Below, piece by piece: positions 11,437 to 23,113 of a stretch of 64,000 nt of DNA. Made by a program: the position numbers and the translations under genes. Origin of the DNA: Rhyzopertha dominica (taxonomy: Eukaryota > Arthropoda > Insecta > Coleoptera > Bostrichidae); NCBI GenBank assembly GCA_025024175.1, contig QCXZ01000138.1, positions 48,269,092-48,333,091 on the forward strand, in the 5' to 3' direction. Each line of letters begins with the position of its first letter. Position 1 is the first letter of the stretch. Under the pieces are notes generated by a model that saw only the letters and a list, made by a program, of their open reading frames with translations, was not told the DNA's origin and did not search any database.

Positions 11437-11540
11437 ACAGTTTAGGTCTAGTGCAGACAGCACGGCATAGAACTGGTTTTGCTTTGGTATATGGGCAAAA
11501 CCAGTTCTATGCCGTGCTATCTGCACTAGACCTAAACTGT
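11437..11540. repeat. Long near-perfect hairpin (46-nt arms, 12-nt loop)
   Basis: Arms 11437-11482 and 11495-11540 are reverse complements with a single mismatch (left GCAGACAGC against right GCTATCTGC). The loop is TTTGGTATATGG. A transcript would fold into a hairpin of pre-miRNA size or larger, but perfect long arms more often come from fold-back transposons or inverted duplication. It lies 40 bp past the mariner relic. A partly similar phrase (TAGACAGCACAACATAGAC) occurs downstream near 11593. Confidence 0.85.
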
Positions 11541-11859
11541 ACTGATGAGCTGTAATGATAGCGAAATAGATCTATCTGCAGTTGTTTGCGGTGTAGACAG
11601 CACAACATAGACATGCATTTTAATGTATGTCGGTTCTTGCCTGCTAGCAAAAAGTGCCGTGGGGGCCTGTTGTCAAATTGAAGTATGCAGTTGCATGCCA
11701 ATTTGTCAGGCTACAGGTCACTTCCTTCAGGAAGTAGTACCCGTTAAGGCAGCTAGATGGCTTTGTCATCATGTCAGTGTAATGCTGACAGATGGCATTG
11801 CCATCTAAATTCTTACTTATATCAATATTTCTAATCCTTAATCTTCAATTACCCAACTT

Positions 11860-12330
11860 TCTTTCGCAAACTCAGACCGCGTGACGCTTCTTCAGACCAT
11901 TTTTCTTTAAGTGCCCTCGTAAAGAACCCGAATAATGGTGATAAACTTTGATAGCCATGCCGCTTAATCCTGCCTCGGGTATCGAACCAGCTGAACGCAG
12001 ACAAAATGGAATGTTAATTTTGTATTTCCCCGTAGTGTTCGAAATGGAACATTTTATGGACCGTAAAAGTACCGGACACTTTCTAGGGCTGCCGGTATCA
12101 TAACCGACCCGTAAACATTGAGAATGTTACTTGTTGAATGTTTGATAGCAACGTCTAAAGGACGTTATGTGCACTACGGGATGCGATAACTTTGATGCGA
12201 TACAAAAATGCGCTTTGTTCTCTTAACATTGTAAATGACGAGTTTATGGCGCAGTTGCGAGAGCAAACATAAAAGAAACGATTAACGACAGGTCGCGGAC
12301 GGAAATAATTGTTAGCTTCAGCACAATGCA
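11860..12330. other. GC-moderate island, possible conserved regulatory DNA
   Basis: Sequence is GC-richer than its flanks and free of recognisable repeats (for example CTGCCTCGGGTATCGAACCA near 11971 and GACAGGTCGCGGACGG near 12286). No ORF of note was seen. Confidence 0.25.
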
Positions 12331-14190
12331 TTTCAATTTATACTGTGAATAACGTTGAAGTGAATTATTTCCTTATGTAATTTAATTATATTTTTTTCAA
12401 CAGAAAGATTTACTCTAAATAAAAGCATGTAGAATATTCTTAGAGCAAATGTACGAAAGTTTTTTCAGGTTTGTTCTTACTAATACTGCTCTACAGAATA
12501 TCTGAGTTCTTTCGAATATAGAAATAGCAGTATCTAGATAGTGTTTTAAGATATCCGTATAAGCCAGATCAAAGGCATTTTTTCCACTAACAGCAGGATA
12601 TCCATATTTTCCAGTACTTTTGCCGCTTACAGTTTAGAATTTTCTGATTCTACGGGAATGAAACATAGTTAAAAGTTTATCCGAAACTTATTAGCATCGC
12701 TATACTTTAAAATGCGGAATACCCAGGTTAACCAATTACTTTTACTATTTTACTACTTTCTAAATACAATGGTATCTGTATTGTTTATAAAGAGAATGAG
12801 CACAGACCATTTTCAAGCTAAATATTTTTTACGATATCCCGAAAAACCTGTGATCAGATGGTTTACTTAGTTTTATGCAGAGTAAAACTCAGAATGTCAC
12901 CTACTAAATCGAACACTAAAATTTCGACGACAACAGTTTGTGAGTAAAATATAAAATCCTGCGTACTGCAGTTGGAATTATACTGAAATTATTTTAATAC
13001 GTCCCCGCTTCTCTGCGTTTCATTCAGGCCCTTAGTTCAACTTGTTTTCTGATACCTGGCAGGAAAGAGAAGGTCACATTCAGGCGCAAGAAGCCAAGGT
13101 GAAGAGAAAAGAGAGGGGAAAGATGTTTTCAGTGCAGAACCGGATGCAGCAGTGGGATAAAAGGGCCAAATTAACATTACGTACAAATGTAAGCAAAATG
13201 AAAACAAAAATATACTTCGAAAAATGCATCGCTAATGACTTTTAATCGCCTAAAAGACTGCTAATAGAAGAACCCAAAAAAAAGAACATCACGAAAGTGT
13301 CTAAAATTAAATGACCGTTATGAGCTTTATCTGAATGCTGCTCAACAAAAAGGCAATAATCGTCTTGCCATGGAACAGAATGTTTACAGGCATTGTATAC
13401 CATGAACACTCGCAAGTTTTCCTAGTTTAAGTATTATAGTATTACTCAAATCAGTGAGGTTAGTATTGGCACCTGTGATAGTGGACAATAACGTTGGATA
13501 TCAATAAAAATTTCCCAGAACGGGCTTTTTCTTTGTTGCTAACTTGCTTTTCTGTTTTTCTCTTGTACTCGCTTTATTTTTAGCCTATTTGAAATATGCA
13601 GTATACATTCAAAGAATAATAAATCTTATTGGCTACCGAGTAATGAAAGTATGGGAGAATTCGATATAAATTCAAAATACTTAATCTAGAGGATAGAGGG
13701 ACTGTATCAGATTTATATATGCTACATAAAATATTGTATTCTTTAGATGATTCTACATATTTGTTATCACAATTTGGTTTAAAACAATTACTCCGAACAT
13801 TCGAAATACAAATTTATTTGATACTGAATCGCAGAACCAATACAGCGAAAAATTCATTTAATAATATAAATTTTAAGTAAATACAGACATCTTTTCTGTG
13901 CTGTTACTTTTCAATTTAAGCTTTTATTCCTATAAATAAATTTGTAATTTCTTTTATGATCTGATACAATTGATAGTCTGAAATGTAACTGCTCAGACTT
14001 TGTTACAAATTAACAATATTTACATTTTTTCTGCTTTTGGATAAAAGTGCTATACGTTGAACTGTGGATGCTATTTTGGTATTATGTATAGTTTACAACT
14101 TGAAATAATGTAGAAAAAACGTTTTTAACATTTTTCAGTAACCTCACAATTTCACAATTTCAATTATCGCATTCTCTTTTATTGCAACAA
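12331..14190. other. No gene seen
   Basis: AT-rich. The ORF at 13042-13245 (67 codons, rich in Lys and Glu) starts without splice or promoter support and matches nothing I recognise. Confidence 0.4.
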
Positions 14191-14199
14191 ACACATTTC

Positions 14200-14470
14200 C
14201 CGTTATCTTTAACAGACCCCACTAAGCATTCTTTAAGGTCATAGGGTATAGCTACACCTGATCTGTAGGCAGGAGTTTCACGTACCTTCGCCATTTTTTA
14301 AAAGACATTACGAGCGACTCGTCGGTATTTATGGAACCGCAGATGCTGGAACGTCGCTCATTTCCTTTTTAGATGACAGATCGTTTTCTGCGCCACAAGG
14401 GAGACGTTTTATTCCAATGCCGGGAGAAGATACGTTACACACAATATTAGAGAAGCGTTACGATACAAAA
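14200..14470. other. GC-enriched island, possible conserved regulatory DNA
   Basis: About 270 bp with raised GC (GACGAGCGACTCGTCGG-like phrase near 14308-14325, CGCCACAAGGGAGACG near 14391). No coding frame was recognised. Confidence 0.25.
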
Positions 14471-14479
14471 CCGCCCTAC

Positions 14480-15915
14480 TATACCCAAGGGATGTTTTAA
14501 GCCTTTACACGTTGTTTATGAACATAGGTTAGCTATCTACAGGAAAAATGACATGTTTTACCATCTCCTTCCTGGTGTGTGTTTTACATTTCAATATATT
14601 GACCCTTTTTAAGGTTATACAGTTTAAAATTGAGCGATACACTTCTACGTTGTACGTGTCTTCATCCACACTGCAAGGGATACTTCGGCAGACTTTATAC
14701 AGTTTGATAAATGACAGTGGCGTTACAAAGCTGTACAGAAAGGAGCCGTACGTGACCTCACGAACGCTGTAGCTTGCGCAGCGCTGAAGGATACGATAAC
14801 TTGAGCAAAGGCCTCTAACTGTCACAACTTCTCGGCGGGAAGNATAATGTTGTCCATGTGANCCGTGAAGTAAGCTTTAAAGTAAAGCTTGAGCCTAAAG
14901 CATTAGTTCGAGATTAGTTCGCAGCTAACAGACACTGATCAAAAATACAGTTGTTAAAGTAATGTTTTGAATTGAAAATAAAAGTTATTTGCAAAAATTC
15001 GCTGAAATAGATAACTTAAGATTTAAAAGGAGCTTTATTTTGAGGCTATTACTATCACGAAGATATGACATCTTCAAAGTTTTCTTTTAATAGGACCATA
15101 TTCATTTTTTTGTGTCATTTGAGCCCTTTTTATGTAAGGAAAATGTGCACAATTGGAAAGATATTTGTTAGCGCCGTTCAGTATCATCCCCATGAGGTTT
15201 TTCGTTTCGATAAAGTTTCTACTTGTAATAAAATTAATTTTTTGTCGTCGTTTATTCAGGATATTCGTTTCGTCAAGCCGTGCAGCAAGTATACTAACTG
15301 ATAAACTTCCTGATGACCATCATTAAAATTTGGATTATTTCTGTCTTCGTTATAGCATCATTTTATGTACCTGGNAAATAATCATTTTTCCAATTGCGCC
15401 CATTTTGATTATTTTTATGCCAATTTACATAATGGTTTCTTAGACGATAATAAATAAGAGCTCGAATGACACAAAAATGAATATAGTTATAATGAAAAGA
15501 AAGGAACATTTGATGATGCGACATCTTCGTCATAATAATATGCCTGCTTCGGCATTTTCTTTTTCAGGATTTTTTAAAATAACCCTTGTTTTGAATTTCA
15601 TGCGTTCCTAAACTATAGTGAACTTGGCAAATTAATAGCTGAAATTCGAATTATCCTAATTAGATATTACTTGCAAATATAGCGTGCTATTGGGTTACTT
15701 GGTGGTCCCAAATAGCATGTAACTGTATAGTTTGCACTGGATTGTTTTTTTTTATTTGTCCAGCTCTTAAAAAAGCTGATTATTGCAGAAATTTTCAAAT
15801 AGCAGCGTTCGTCTTAAAGAGACAGCGGGAGAAAACTATGTATTGTAATAATCCGATAGCATTTTTTAATTATTTTTTTAATGGGTTTTACAGGCATATG
15901 AAGAAAAAAAAAAGG
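14480..15915. other. No gene seen
   Basis: AT-rich DNA with three ambiguous bases (14843, 14862, 15375). ORFs on both strands at 14529-14825 overlap and show no motif. No repeat boundaries were identified. Confidence 0.4.
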
Positions 15916-15916
15916 T

Positions 15917-16020
15917 TTGCCAGCCTTGACCGAGATTTGAACTCGGGCCTTTTGAACACTAGTCAAACGTTTGACTAGTGTTCAAAAGGCCCGAGTTCAA
16001 ATCCCGGTCAAGGCTGGCAA
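15917..16020. repeat. 104-bp spacerless palindrome with tRNA-like arms
   Basis: Positions 15917-15968 and 15969-16020 are 52-nt reverse complements with one mismatch (GACCGAGA against GACCGGGA) and no spacer. Each arm reads like the 3' half of a tRNA: the plus-strand right arm contains GAGTTCAAATCCCGGTC, close to the T-arm/B-box consensus GGTTCGAATCC, followed by AAGGCTGGCA resembling an acceptor strand. A matching 5' half with an A box was not found. The call is therefore an inverted duplication of a tRNA-derived segment, or a tRNA-like fold-back element, not a functional tRNA gene. Confidence 0.8.
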
Positions 16021-16024
16021 TACT

Positions 16025-17710
16025 TTTTCATTTCAGCATTTTTTAATCTTCCTCTTTAAACGCAAGGTCACTAATTAAGTTTTTAGTCATTTTTGCGAGA
16101 CCTATTCTTCTCCTGCCAATCGTAAGTATGTGTTTTTGTGTTATGCTAGACCCCTCTAGTGGATGAGTAGAGAAAGTATCTAAATAATTTGGTTTTGTTT
16201 ACACAACGCAGCCTGGTGAGTTTTGTAAATCGAAGAGTAATAATCACCACGGTAAGATCATCCTAATGCCCATATATTATGAGTATTAATTGTTTTACTT
16301 ATGTCGAGCTGATTATGATAAGTGATGAGTCCATGCTTGCGAAGAAACCTTGTTGCTTCCAAGTATAGTTGTGCAGAGATAGAACGATTGAAGCTGCGAA
16401 ATTGTATACCGCTAATTGAAACAAGAATGTGGAAAAAATGATTCGCCTGGAAAGTCTTCAGAGACAGAGTAACGCTGGAGACGAAAGATAATAAATGTGG
16501 ACGACAAATATAAAAGAAAAGTCAGTCTTTATTTACAAGGCGTACATTTTAAAACGCATCCTTGGCTGTTTCACTAGCCTGAGTAGCGGAGTAGGCTTCA
16601 TAATTGGGTTTCTAATTAATAGCAAACAAAGAGCGGAATATATCTCGGAAGATAGTTAAAATAATTAAAGCGTTTTAGAAATAAACAGGTGGGAGCCTCG
16701 AAAACGGTGCTTTGTTTTAACTGAGTACTTGTATTTATACTGCCGTCAGTTTTGCGAGATAGCGGAGTGGCCTTCATGCGGGTTTTATCAGTAAACTGCT
16801 AACTCGTTGTTTCTGTAAACATAAAATATAATGCAGGCTTTCTGCGTATATGATGCTCTTGCCGTAAGCTTGCATGGCTGCAAGATTTAATACATCCTAG
16901 CAGTTGCCCTCGGATTGTTCTGTTGTAGACAACATCCTTGCCATTTATTTTTAAAATGATGGTGACTTTAAAACGATGCCTTTTATAAAGTACTAAACAA
17001 AAGAGCATAAGGGTTTAGTATCCCTGTATCCTATTTTTAACTTGAATAGTGCTTTCTATTAGAAGTTCAAAGTACAAGGTCTGTTTCGTATTGATCTGTT
17101 GACTAACAGCGAGAAATACGTTGTGTGGTACATAAATGTGTCCAGATTATTACTTTACAGTACCAAATTTTGTCATAAATCGTTTTCAAAAACAGAGACT
17201 TATGTATTTATTGTTAGACTAAGTCAGATTTACAGATAGACTTCACGTTTCGTATGCCTTTGCAAGGGGCATCTTCAGTCCAGAAATATGTCACATAAAC
17301 ATGAAGTAGAACCATGCCAGCAGTGAAATGAATTCTAAAAATATTTTTGAAGGTAAAGAAGATAAAATGCGTTTTTCGCTGATGGGTACAGAAAGAATTA
17401 ATCCCTTCAAAAAAGTTGAGTATGAACAACTAGTCTTGAATTATCCTAAAAAGACGCCATTGTTAATTTAATAAAATTTAAACGTGAATAACCTGTTTAC
17501 TGTAAGGCCCATGTTTAATCTTAAAAGTACTGTAGATGCTTTTCAACTGCTTTTCGCATGGTTCTTAATAAATATGTACTTGTCTACAATTAAAAAAATA
17601 TTTCGTAATAAATTAATTGAAACGACTAAGCTGTATTGAAAAAGTATTGATTCGTTTATTATTCCTTTAATAAAATTAATAAATAAATGTATAAGAACAT
17701 CAGTCTCCTA
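16025..17710. other. No gene seen
   Basis: Two loosely similar segments (about 16578-16630 and 16760-16805) share a TAGCGGAGT-(A/G)GGC-TTCAT phrase, perhaps an old tandem copy. Otherwise it is AT-rich with short chance ORFs. Confidence 0.35.
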
Positions 17711-17714
17711 ATTT

Positions 17715-17840
17715 TTTATTTAAAAGTGATTCAAAAAATTGATGCAAACGAGAATCAAAGCTATAGACCAATTTCAATCATTGTTCCAACCATTGGAAAG
17801 ACTTTTGGAAAATTTTTGTTTAACCAACTTACCAAACCAA
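17715..17840 (+). pseudogene. Small non-LTR reverse transcriptase fragment
   Basis: One plus-strand frame reads DANENQSYRPISIIVPTIGK and then TFGKFLFNQL. This is the RT motif NYRPISLL-T-GKI-EK-L-NQL seen in CR1/jockey-group elements. About 120 bp survive; neither flank continues as RT. It is a short relic of an otherwise lost element. Confidence 0.7.
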
Positions 17841-18770
17841 AACCAAACTTATAAACATAAATAGAAGGGTATTACCTTCATTTGTAAGGATAGCCTACTT
17901 GTTTTCTTCTGTTTAGTGTTTAGATTAATTAAATATTGTTTTTATCCATCAAAAAATAGCATAATTAATAACACATATAAATAGATATTTAAAAAAGCTA
18001 AATTACGTTTTGATATAATAGATGGCACTTATAGTAAGCTTTTAATGTTTAAGATCTAAATTAACAGTGTATTTTTTACGATTATTCAAAACTACATAAT
18101 ATTCTAACTTAACGATTTTTAAATAGCGCAACCTTTTCCCTATTTATCAGCAAAAAAATAGTATTTTTGCTGATGCGTTCACCGACCACGACTCTCCAAA
18201 GATTGACATACACTTTTTTTATAAACAAATTTGAAGGAAACATGGCGGGACCAATAGAAAATGTGATCATCGCATGGACTGTGCTTATAGAATCACTGTA
18301 GGCTCAAAAAGCGCCATGTAGCGGCCTTCTCTAGCAATAATCGGGTGGTACTTGAAAACATTGGTGAACATTATGAAGTTTTGAACACAAAAGTTTTGTG
18401 CGGTGATTGAAAGAAAAATCCTGATCTGCATTTTGACAATGTTTTTTTTTAACCGTCCATGGGGAGAGGAATGAAGAATACAGTGAATAAAAGCGGTGCG
18501 TCGTAAGATTATATGCGAAAAATTTATCGAATCACAATTAAAAAAACGCAATGTACTGTGCGTGGAAATTTTATGTCTATCCTTGTAAGTAGTTCCATTC
18601 CTGTTTTACAGGTGCACAAATCATCCCAATTCTGCAACAATATGTGAATAAATATTTTCGTTCTTTTTTGTACTTCCAACACCATGAGTTTCTCTATGCA
18701 CTGATGATGTTTTTTCCTTTTCTTGCAACCAATCGATTTTGGCGAATTTGTATTGTTTTTTTTATCCTTT
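17841..18770. other. Flank of the Gypsy insertion; no gene seen
   Basis: AT-rich. A small hairpin (18146-18174, ATCAGCAAAAA...TTTTTGCTGAT) is present. The opposite-strand ORFs near 18285-18551 and 18644-18832 have no recognisable features; the second runs into the LTR. Confidence 0.4.
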
Positions 18771-18775
18771 ACTTT

Positions 18776-19023
18776 TTTAGGATTCAGGGCCGTCGACTCG
18801 TTATAATANTAATGGCGAGAATCCTATATTAAACTATATTTTAACAGAAATTACATTCGGTTTTCTTTACCAACTGACAACTTCAAAACACTGACCATGA
18901 CTAACTAGAAAAAATGCAAAAATGTAGAAAGATGCGACGAAGCTTTCGCAGTCGACTCCGTCTATTAATGCGTCGGCCTTGCGCTTCAGCTACTTCAGGC
19001 TGTGAAACTCTCGGCGCGCCACA
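18776..19023 (-). repeat. 3' LTR of the Gypsy element
   Basis: A 248-bp copy of the 5' LTR, differing only at the undetermined base 18810. The outer edge abuts the ACTTT target duplication (18771-18775). Confidence 0.93.
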
Positions 19024-19037
19024 TACCCCCCTTCCAG
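19024..19037 (-). other. Polypurine tract of the Gypsy element
   Basis: On the minus strand CTGGAAGGGGGGTA lies directly before the TGTGGCGC start of the 3' LTR. This is the purine run expected to prime plus-strand DNA synthesis. It is short and ends with TA, as in some Gypsy elements. Confidence 0.75.
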
Positions 19038-19050
19038 AAACGGAGTGTAT

Positions 19051-21378
19051 TTACCAGCAAACTTGTAAAGTATCAGGAAATTTTACGCGTCTTCCTGCTC
19101 TTGTTATTGTGTTTTCACTGATATTTTCTTGTCTTTGGCCTTCTGGAAGCAGTGGGGATATTAGAATTATATCATTTGGCTTACCCTGATCATCCTCTGC
19201 TGCAACATAGGCTGGTTTCAAACGGTTTAGCGTTACGGTTTTTATAATGCCTTTAATGTTTACTTGGAAATTGTGATCTCCTTTGTTCACAACTTGATAT
19301 GGGCCTTCATATGGCGGGTCTAAACCTTTTTTGGTTGCATCTCTGCGAATGAAAACGTGCGATGCCGTTTTCAAATCTTTAAAGACAAATGGTTTGACTG
19401 TTCCATGCTTAACTGCGTCTACTGGACGGAGCTTGATAAAATGGTCTCTGATGTTGTGCAGGAATTCTGAAACACTGGATCTACTGGTCGGTACGCTACT
19501 TGATAGGAACTCTCCAGGAAGTCGCAGAGGTTCACCATACACCATCTCTGCAGAAGTGGTGTTCAAGTCTTCCTTCCAGGCTGATCGTATCCCTAACAAT
19601 ATAGTGGGTAGCACCTTCGTCCATACCTGCGTTCCATGGCACCTGATAGCGGATTTTAATTGACGATGTAAACGCTCCACCATACCGTTCGCTTGTGGAT
19701 GATAAGCGCACGTACGGATATGACTGCAGCCCATCAATGCATTGAGCTCCCGGAATAAGTTTGATTCGAACTGACGTCCCTGATCGGTTGTTATTCGCAA
19801 AGGAGTTCCAAATCTCGATACCCATCCAGAATAGAACGCACGAGCAATCGTAGCTGCTTCGATGTCACGTACTGGGAAAACTTCAGGCCAACGGGTGAAA
19901 CGGTCTACGCAGGTAAGGGCATACCTGTACCCCTCAGAAATGGGAAGTGGCCCAATCATATCGATATGTACATGTTCGAATCTTGTCGAAGGCGATGTGA
20001 AAACCCCTGGTGCAGGTGTTGTGTGCCTTGAGACTTTCATCTGCTGACACGGAATGCACTCACGAGCCCATCTTCTGCAGTCCTTCTTGATTGATGGCCA
20101 AACGAAACGTTGAGTAACCAGTTTGATGGTCGCTTTTATCCCTGGATGTGATAATTGGTGCAAAGAATCGAATGCTGCTTTTCTGAATTGTGTAGGTAGA
20201 AAAGGCTTGGCGACGTTGGTGGAAACATCACAATAAAGTGCAGTGTTACTACCAGGTATCTCTATTTTCTTGATCTGCAAGCTAGTTTTTGATTCCAAGA
20301 AGTTTTGCAATTCTGGGTCATTTTCTTGACAACGAGCTAGCTTATCGTAGTTAATGTATTCTGTTATTTCTTCTACTCTTGATAGTGCATCAGCGACAAT
20401 GTTAGTACTTCCAGAGATATGCCTGATATCGGTGCTGAATTGACCAATATAATCAAGATATCGAAACTGACGAGGTGAACATTTTTCGGGTTTCTGTCTG
20501 AAAGCAAACGTTATCGGTTTGTGATCAGTGAAAATTGTAAATGGACGTCCTTCCACCATGTGGCGGAAATGCCTTATTGCTGCATATATTGCGAAGAGTT
20601 CTCTATCGTATGCCGAGTATTTCTTTTCAGTCATAGAAAACTTCCGTGAGAAAAATGCAAGTGGTTGCCAAGCTCCATGGACGAACTGCTGTAGTACCGC
20701 TCCTGCTGCATAATCTGAAGCGTCGCTGACAATGGCTAGTGCAGCTTCGGGCTGGGGATGGGCAAGTGTCGCAGCTTCCGCCAGGCTTTTCTTGCAATCC
20801 GCAAATGCTTGCAGGGCTTCTGTTGTCCAACTGATCGGCGATTTCCCTTTTACATTTCCGCGAAGCAGGTCATGTAATGGCGCTTGAATTGTAGCTGCCC
20901 TTGGAATAAAGCGTCTGTAGAAGTTGGCCATACCCAGGAATTGACGCAACTCTTTGGCAGTGTTAGGTTTGGGAAATCTTAAAATTGCTTCCGTTTTCTC
21001 TGTTGGTGGCTGAATACCATTCTCGGAAACGTGGTATCCAAGGAAGTTTACGCTTGGTTGACCTAAAGAACACTTTGCTGGATTAATAAGTACCCCGTAC
21101 TTACTTAATCGCTGAAAGACTTCTTCCAGATGTTGTTGATGTTCTTCAGTGGTTGAAGACGCTATCAGGATGTCATCGATGTAGGCATATACGAACTGTA
21201 AACCCCTTAACACTTCGTCAATGAACCGTTGGAAAGTTTGTCCTGCGTTCCGCAATCCGTATGACATGTAAATGAACTCAAACATTCCAAACGGTGTCGT
21301 GATGGCTGTTTTGTGCACATCCTCCGGAGCTACTGGAATCTGGTTGTATGCACGCACAAGGTCTAGGGTCGAAAACAC
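19051..21378 (-). CDS. pol: Gypsy Pol: RT palm, RNase H and integrase
   Basis: A long intact stretch of 775 codons. RT palm: [14 protein letters not shown] (catalytic Asp near residue 6) and YIDD at 66-69. RNase H: D219 (IVSDAS), E260 (YDRELFA), D285 (FTDHKP) and D330. Integrase: an HHCC zinc-binding motif with H407, H411, C441 and C444, then the catalytic triad D473 (HIDMIG), D532 (TTDQG) and E568 with 35-residue D-E spacing (DD35E). A basic C-terminal domain follows, with ...[10 protein letters not shown] near residue 700. The first Met is only the point where the frame re-opens after the upstream shift. The protein copies element RNA into DNA and inserts it. The ORF stops 27 nt before the 3' LTR, leaving no room for an env gene. 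Confidence 0.96.
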   Translation of the reverse strand: MFSTLDLVRAYNQIPVAPEDVHKTAITTPFGMFEFIYMSYGLRNAGQTFQRFIDEVLRGLQFVYAYIDDILIASSTTEEHQQHLEEVFQRLSKYGVLINPAKCSLGQPSVNFLGYHVSENGIQPPTEKTEAILRFPKPNTAKELRQFLGMANFYRRFIPRAATIQAPLHDLLRGNVKGKSPISWTTEALQAFADCKKSLAEAATLAHPQPEAALAIVSDASDYAAGAVLQQFVHGAWQPLAFFSRKFSMTEKKYSAYDRELFAIYAAIRHFRHMVEGRPFTIFTDHKPITFAFRQKPEKCSPRQFRYLDYIGQFSTDIRHISGSTNIVADALSRVEEITEYINYDKLARCQENDPELQNFLESKTSLQIKKIEIPGSNTALYCDVSTNVAKPFLPTQFRKAAFDSLHQLSHPGIKATIKLVTQRFVWPSIKKDCRRWARECIPCQQMKVSRHTTPAPGVFTSPSTRFEHVHIDMIGPLPISEGYRYALTCVDRFTRWPEVFPVRDIEAATIARAFYSGWVSRFGTPLRITTDQGRQFESNLFRELNALMGCSHIRTCAYHPQANGMVERLHRQLKSAIRCHGTQVWTKVLPTILLGIRSAWKEDLNTTSAEMVYGEPLRLPGEFLSSSVPTSRSSVSEFLHNIRDHFIKLRPVDAVKHGTVKPFVFKDLKTASHVFIRRDATKKGLDPPYEGPYQVVNKGDHNFQVNIKGIIKTVTLNRLKPAYVAAEDDQGKPNDIILISPLLPEGQRQENISENTITRAGRRVKFPDTLQVCW

Positions 21379-21857
21379 TTTTTTTCATATAGCATGTGAG
21401 AGAAATCCTCGATGTGTGGAACGGGATATCGGTCCGGTATTGTTCTTGCGTTCAAAGTTCTATAATCACCGCACATTCTCCAAGCGTTATTCTTCTTTGG
21501 GACCATATGTAAGGGTGATGACCAGTTGCTTTTTGAGGGTCGCACAATACCCATTTTCTGCATTTCCTGGAACTCCGCTTTGGCTAAACGTAGCTTTTCC
21601 GGGGCCAGGCGTCGTGGTTTGCAGCTGCTTGGTGGTCCTGGTGTTGTATCTATGTGATGATACGTGTTGTGCTTGGGTTCGACATGCATTCCAGGTGGAC
21701 GAGTTATTTCTGGAAACTTCGATAATAGCCAATGAAAGTTCATCGTTTCACTTATCGACCGGATGTGTAAAACTTCACTTTTTGTTACTTCCTGTCCCTT
21801 TGCAGAAAGTGTGGTTGTGCTGTCTACTAAGCGCTTGTTGCGTATGTCTACAAGCAA
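21363..21857 (-). pseudogene. pol: Gypsy pol: protease-RT connector and RT N-terminus (frame-broken)
   Basis: The open frame links the protease to RT. It ends with [11 protein letters not shown], then [20 protein letters not shown] and [11 protein letters not shown], the RT fingers region (the R-C-DYR-LN motif). After MLYEKK the frame is lost in a seven-T run (about 21370-21381), and RT resumes in another frame as [15 protein letters not shown] single extra base in the run would explain this. The apparent ATG at 21857 is not a true start because homologous sequence lies upstream. Confidence 0.88.
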
Positions 21858-21961
21858 CCCATAATATGCTAAAAAGTCTGCTCCGATAATTGGCCGTGAA
21901 ACATCCGCTACTATAAACTGCCACGAAAAATCTCTACGAAGGCCTAAATTTAGTGTTAACG

Positions 21962-22201
21962 TTAAAAAACATAAGTCGCGATCGCAGTACTATTTGCGGC
22001 ATAAAGTTCGTACGTACAACGCGGACGTCGCTCGCGAATAAGACGACGTGGATAGATACACAAGTCTGCACCGGTATCTACAAGAAACTTAACTTTTGTG
22101 TTCCTGTCTGTGACATAAAGACGGCGACTTTTGCTGCCGGCGTCGGCGTCGTTTGCCGTCATTAACGACCGCCGCTGAGGTTTTCCGTTTGTTTTGTGCA
22201 C
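21962..22201 (-). pseudogene. pol: Gypsy protease segment of pol (frame-broken at its 3' end)
   Basis: Overlaps the end of gag by about 40 nt in another frame. It contains KVKFLVDTGADLCIYP; the DTGA triad is the active site of retropepsin-type aspartic proteases, which mature Gag and Pol. The frame runs into a TAA at 21962-21964, within a run of six T on the coding strand. Past it, another frame continues with typical protease C-terminal sequence ([13 protein letters not shown], then [14 protein letters not shown]). One base appears to be missing near 21967-21975, either a real mutation or a homopolymer sequencing error. Confidence 0.85.
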
Positions 22202-23028
22202 GGAGGTCTACACTTCCTGGCGTTATCACCAAAACGAAAATGATACCAACACTGTCCACTTCCGTTTCTGCTCGAAGATCTGCTGGAATTTCTTGAAGTT
22301 GATCGATAACGATAGTTGGAGCGGTCTCTCTGTCGTCCACGACAGTCGCTGGCCACCTCAGCAATCTCTTCTCGCAATCTTTCGGCTGTCTTGTTAAAGC
22401 TTACTGACATTGCTGTTATACTTGCGACCAGTTGTTCTAGAAGAGCTTCCGTCTTGTTGCTTGAACTGTTACTTGCTGAAACCTGCGCGACTTGGTGCTG
22501 GGATGTAGCTTCGAGAATGGAATCGGCGAGTTCGGCGACAGTTTTTAAGGCAGTGTCCGTGTGCGTGGCTAAAATGGCCTGAACAACCGCTGGTAAACGA
22601 CTTAACCACAATGAACGGACCAAGCTTTCGGGGGCTACGTCACCAGCAAGGTTTTGTAAATGCCTCAGAAACTGTGAAGGCTTCCTGTCGCCAAGTTCTT
22701 CATGCTCGAGAAGGCGTTTTGTTTTTTGTTGTTGTGACTCACTTAATCTTCGAATCAATTCCTTCTTCAATGTATCGTACTTCTCTGTTGCCGGTGGTTT
22801 CGTGAGGATATCTCTGACCTCTGTCGCGTAAGTTGGTTCCAAGTTCCCTACGATGTAATTAAACTTCGTTTCGTCGCTTGTAATTCCCGCTACCTTGAAC
22901 TGACTCTCTATTTGAGAAAACCAAACCTCTGGATCAGCAGGCCAAAAAGGTGGTAAACGCATGGCGACTCTGCTGACTTCCGGAATTGAAGATGCAGTAT
23001 TAGCAGTGTCGTTATTTGCTAGCATCAT
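22162..23028 (-). CDS. gag: Gypsy Gag (capsid/nucleocapsid) polyprotein
   Basis: An intact 288-codon ORF beginning about 108 nt after the 5' LTR. Residues about 20-160 hold the retrotransposon-Gag capsid-like fold signature (LPPFWPADPEVWFSQIESQF near the start, later KPSQFLRHLQ and LWLSRLP). An Arg/Ser-rich region follows, then a zinc-knuckle variant with the pattern C-WYHFRFG-x-x-A-x-x-C-x-x-PC instead of classic CCHC. That variant is known in several arthropod Gypsy lineages. It packages element RNA in cytoplasmic particles. Its 3' end overlaps the protease ORF in a different frame, so pol is probably expressed by ribosomal frameshifting, as in relatives. The start codon chosen is the first of two adjacent ATGs. 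Confidence 0.93.
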   Translation of the reverse strand: MMLANNDTANTASSIPEVSRVAMRLPPFWPADPEVWFSQIESQFKVAGITSDETKFNYIVGNLEPTYATEVRDILTKPPATEKYDTLKKELIRRLSESQQQKTKRLLEHEELGDRKPSQFLRHLQNLAGDVAPESLVRSLWLSRLPAVVQAILATHTDTALKTVAELADSILEATSQHQVAQVSASNSSSNKTEALLEQLVASITAMSVSFNKTAERLREEIAEVASDCRGRQRDRSNYRYRSTSRNSSRSSSRNGSGQCWYHFRFGDNARKCRPPCTKQTENLSGGR

Positions 23029-23113
23029 AAAATTATTTCCTTCTTACTTCATACAGCACACACGAAAAAAAAAATTTTAAGCAATCCGTTGCAGCACTCG
23101 CAAAAAGGGAACC

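Noticed and set aside
16578..16805. TAGCGGAGTGG phrases resembling pol III A boxes
   Set aside because: No B box at the expected distance, so not called as tRNA or SINE.
21272..21889. 205-codon plus-strand ORF inside the Gypsy element
   Set aside because: It is antisense to the RT region of pol, where motifs on the minus strand are unambiguous; no independent protein features.
22089..22364. Minus-strand ORF overlapping the end of gag
   Set aside because: Shadow frame between gag and protease; no motif.
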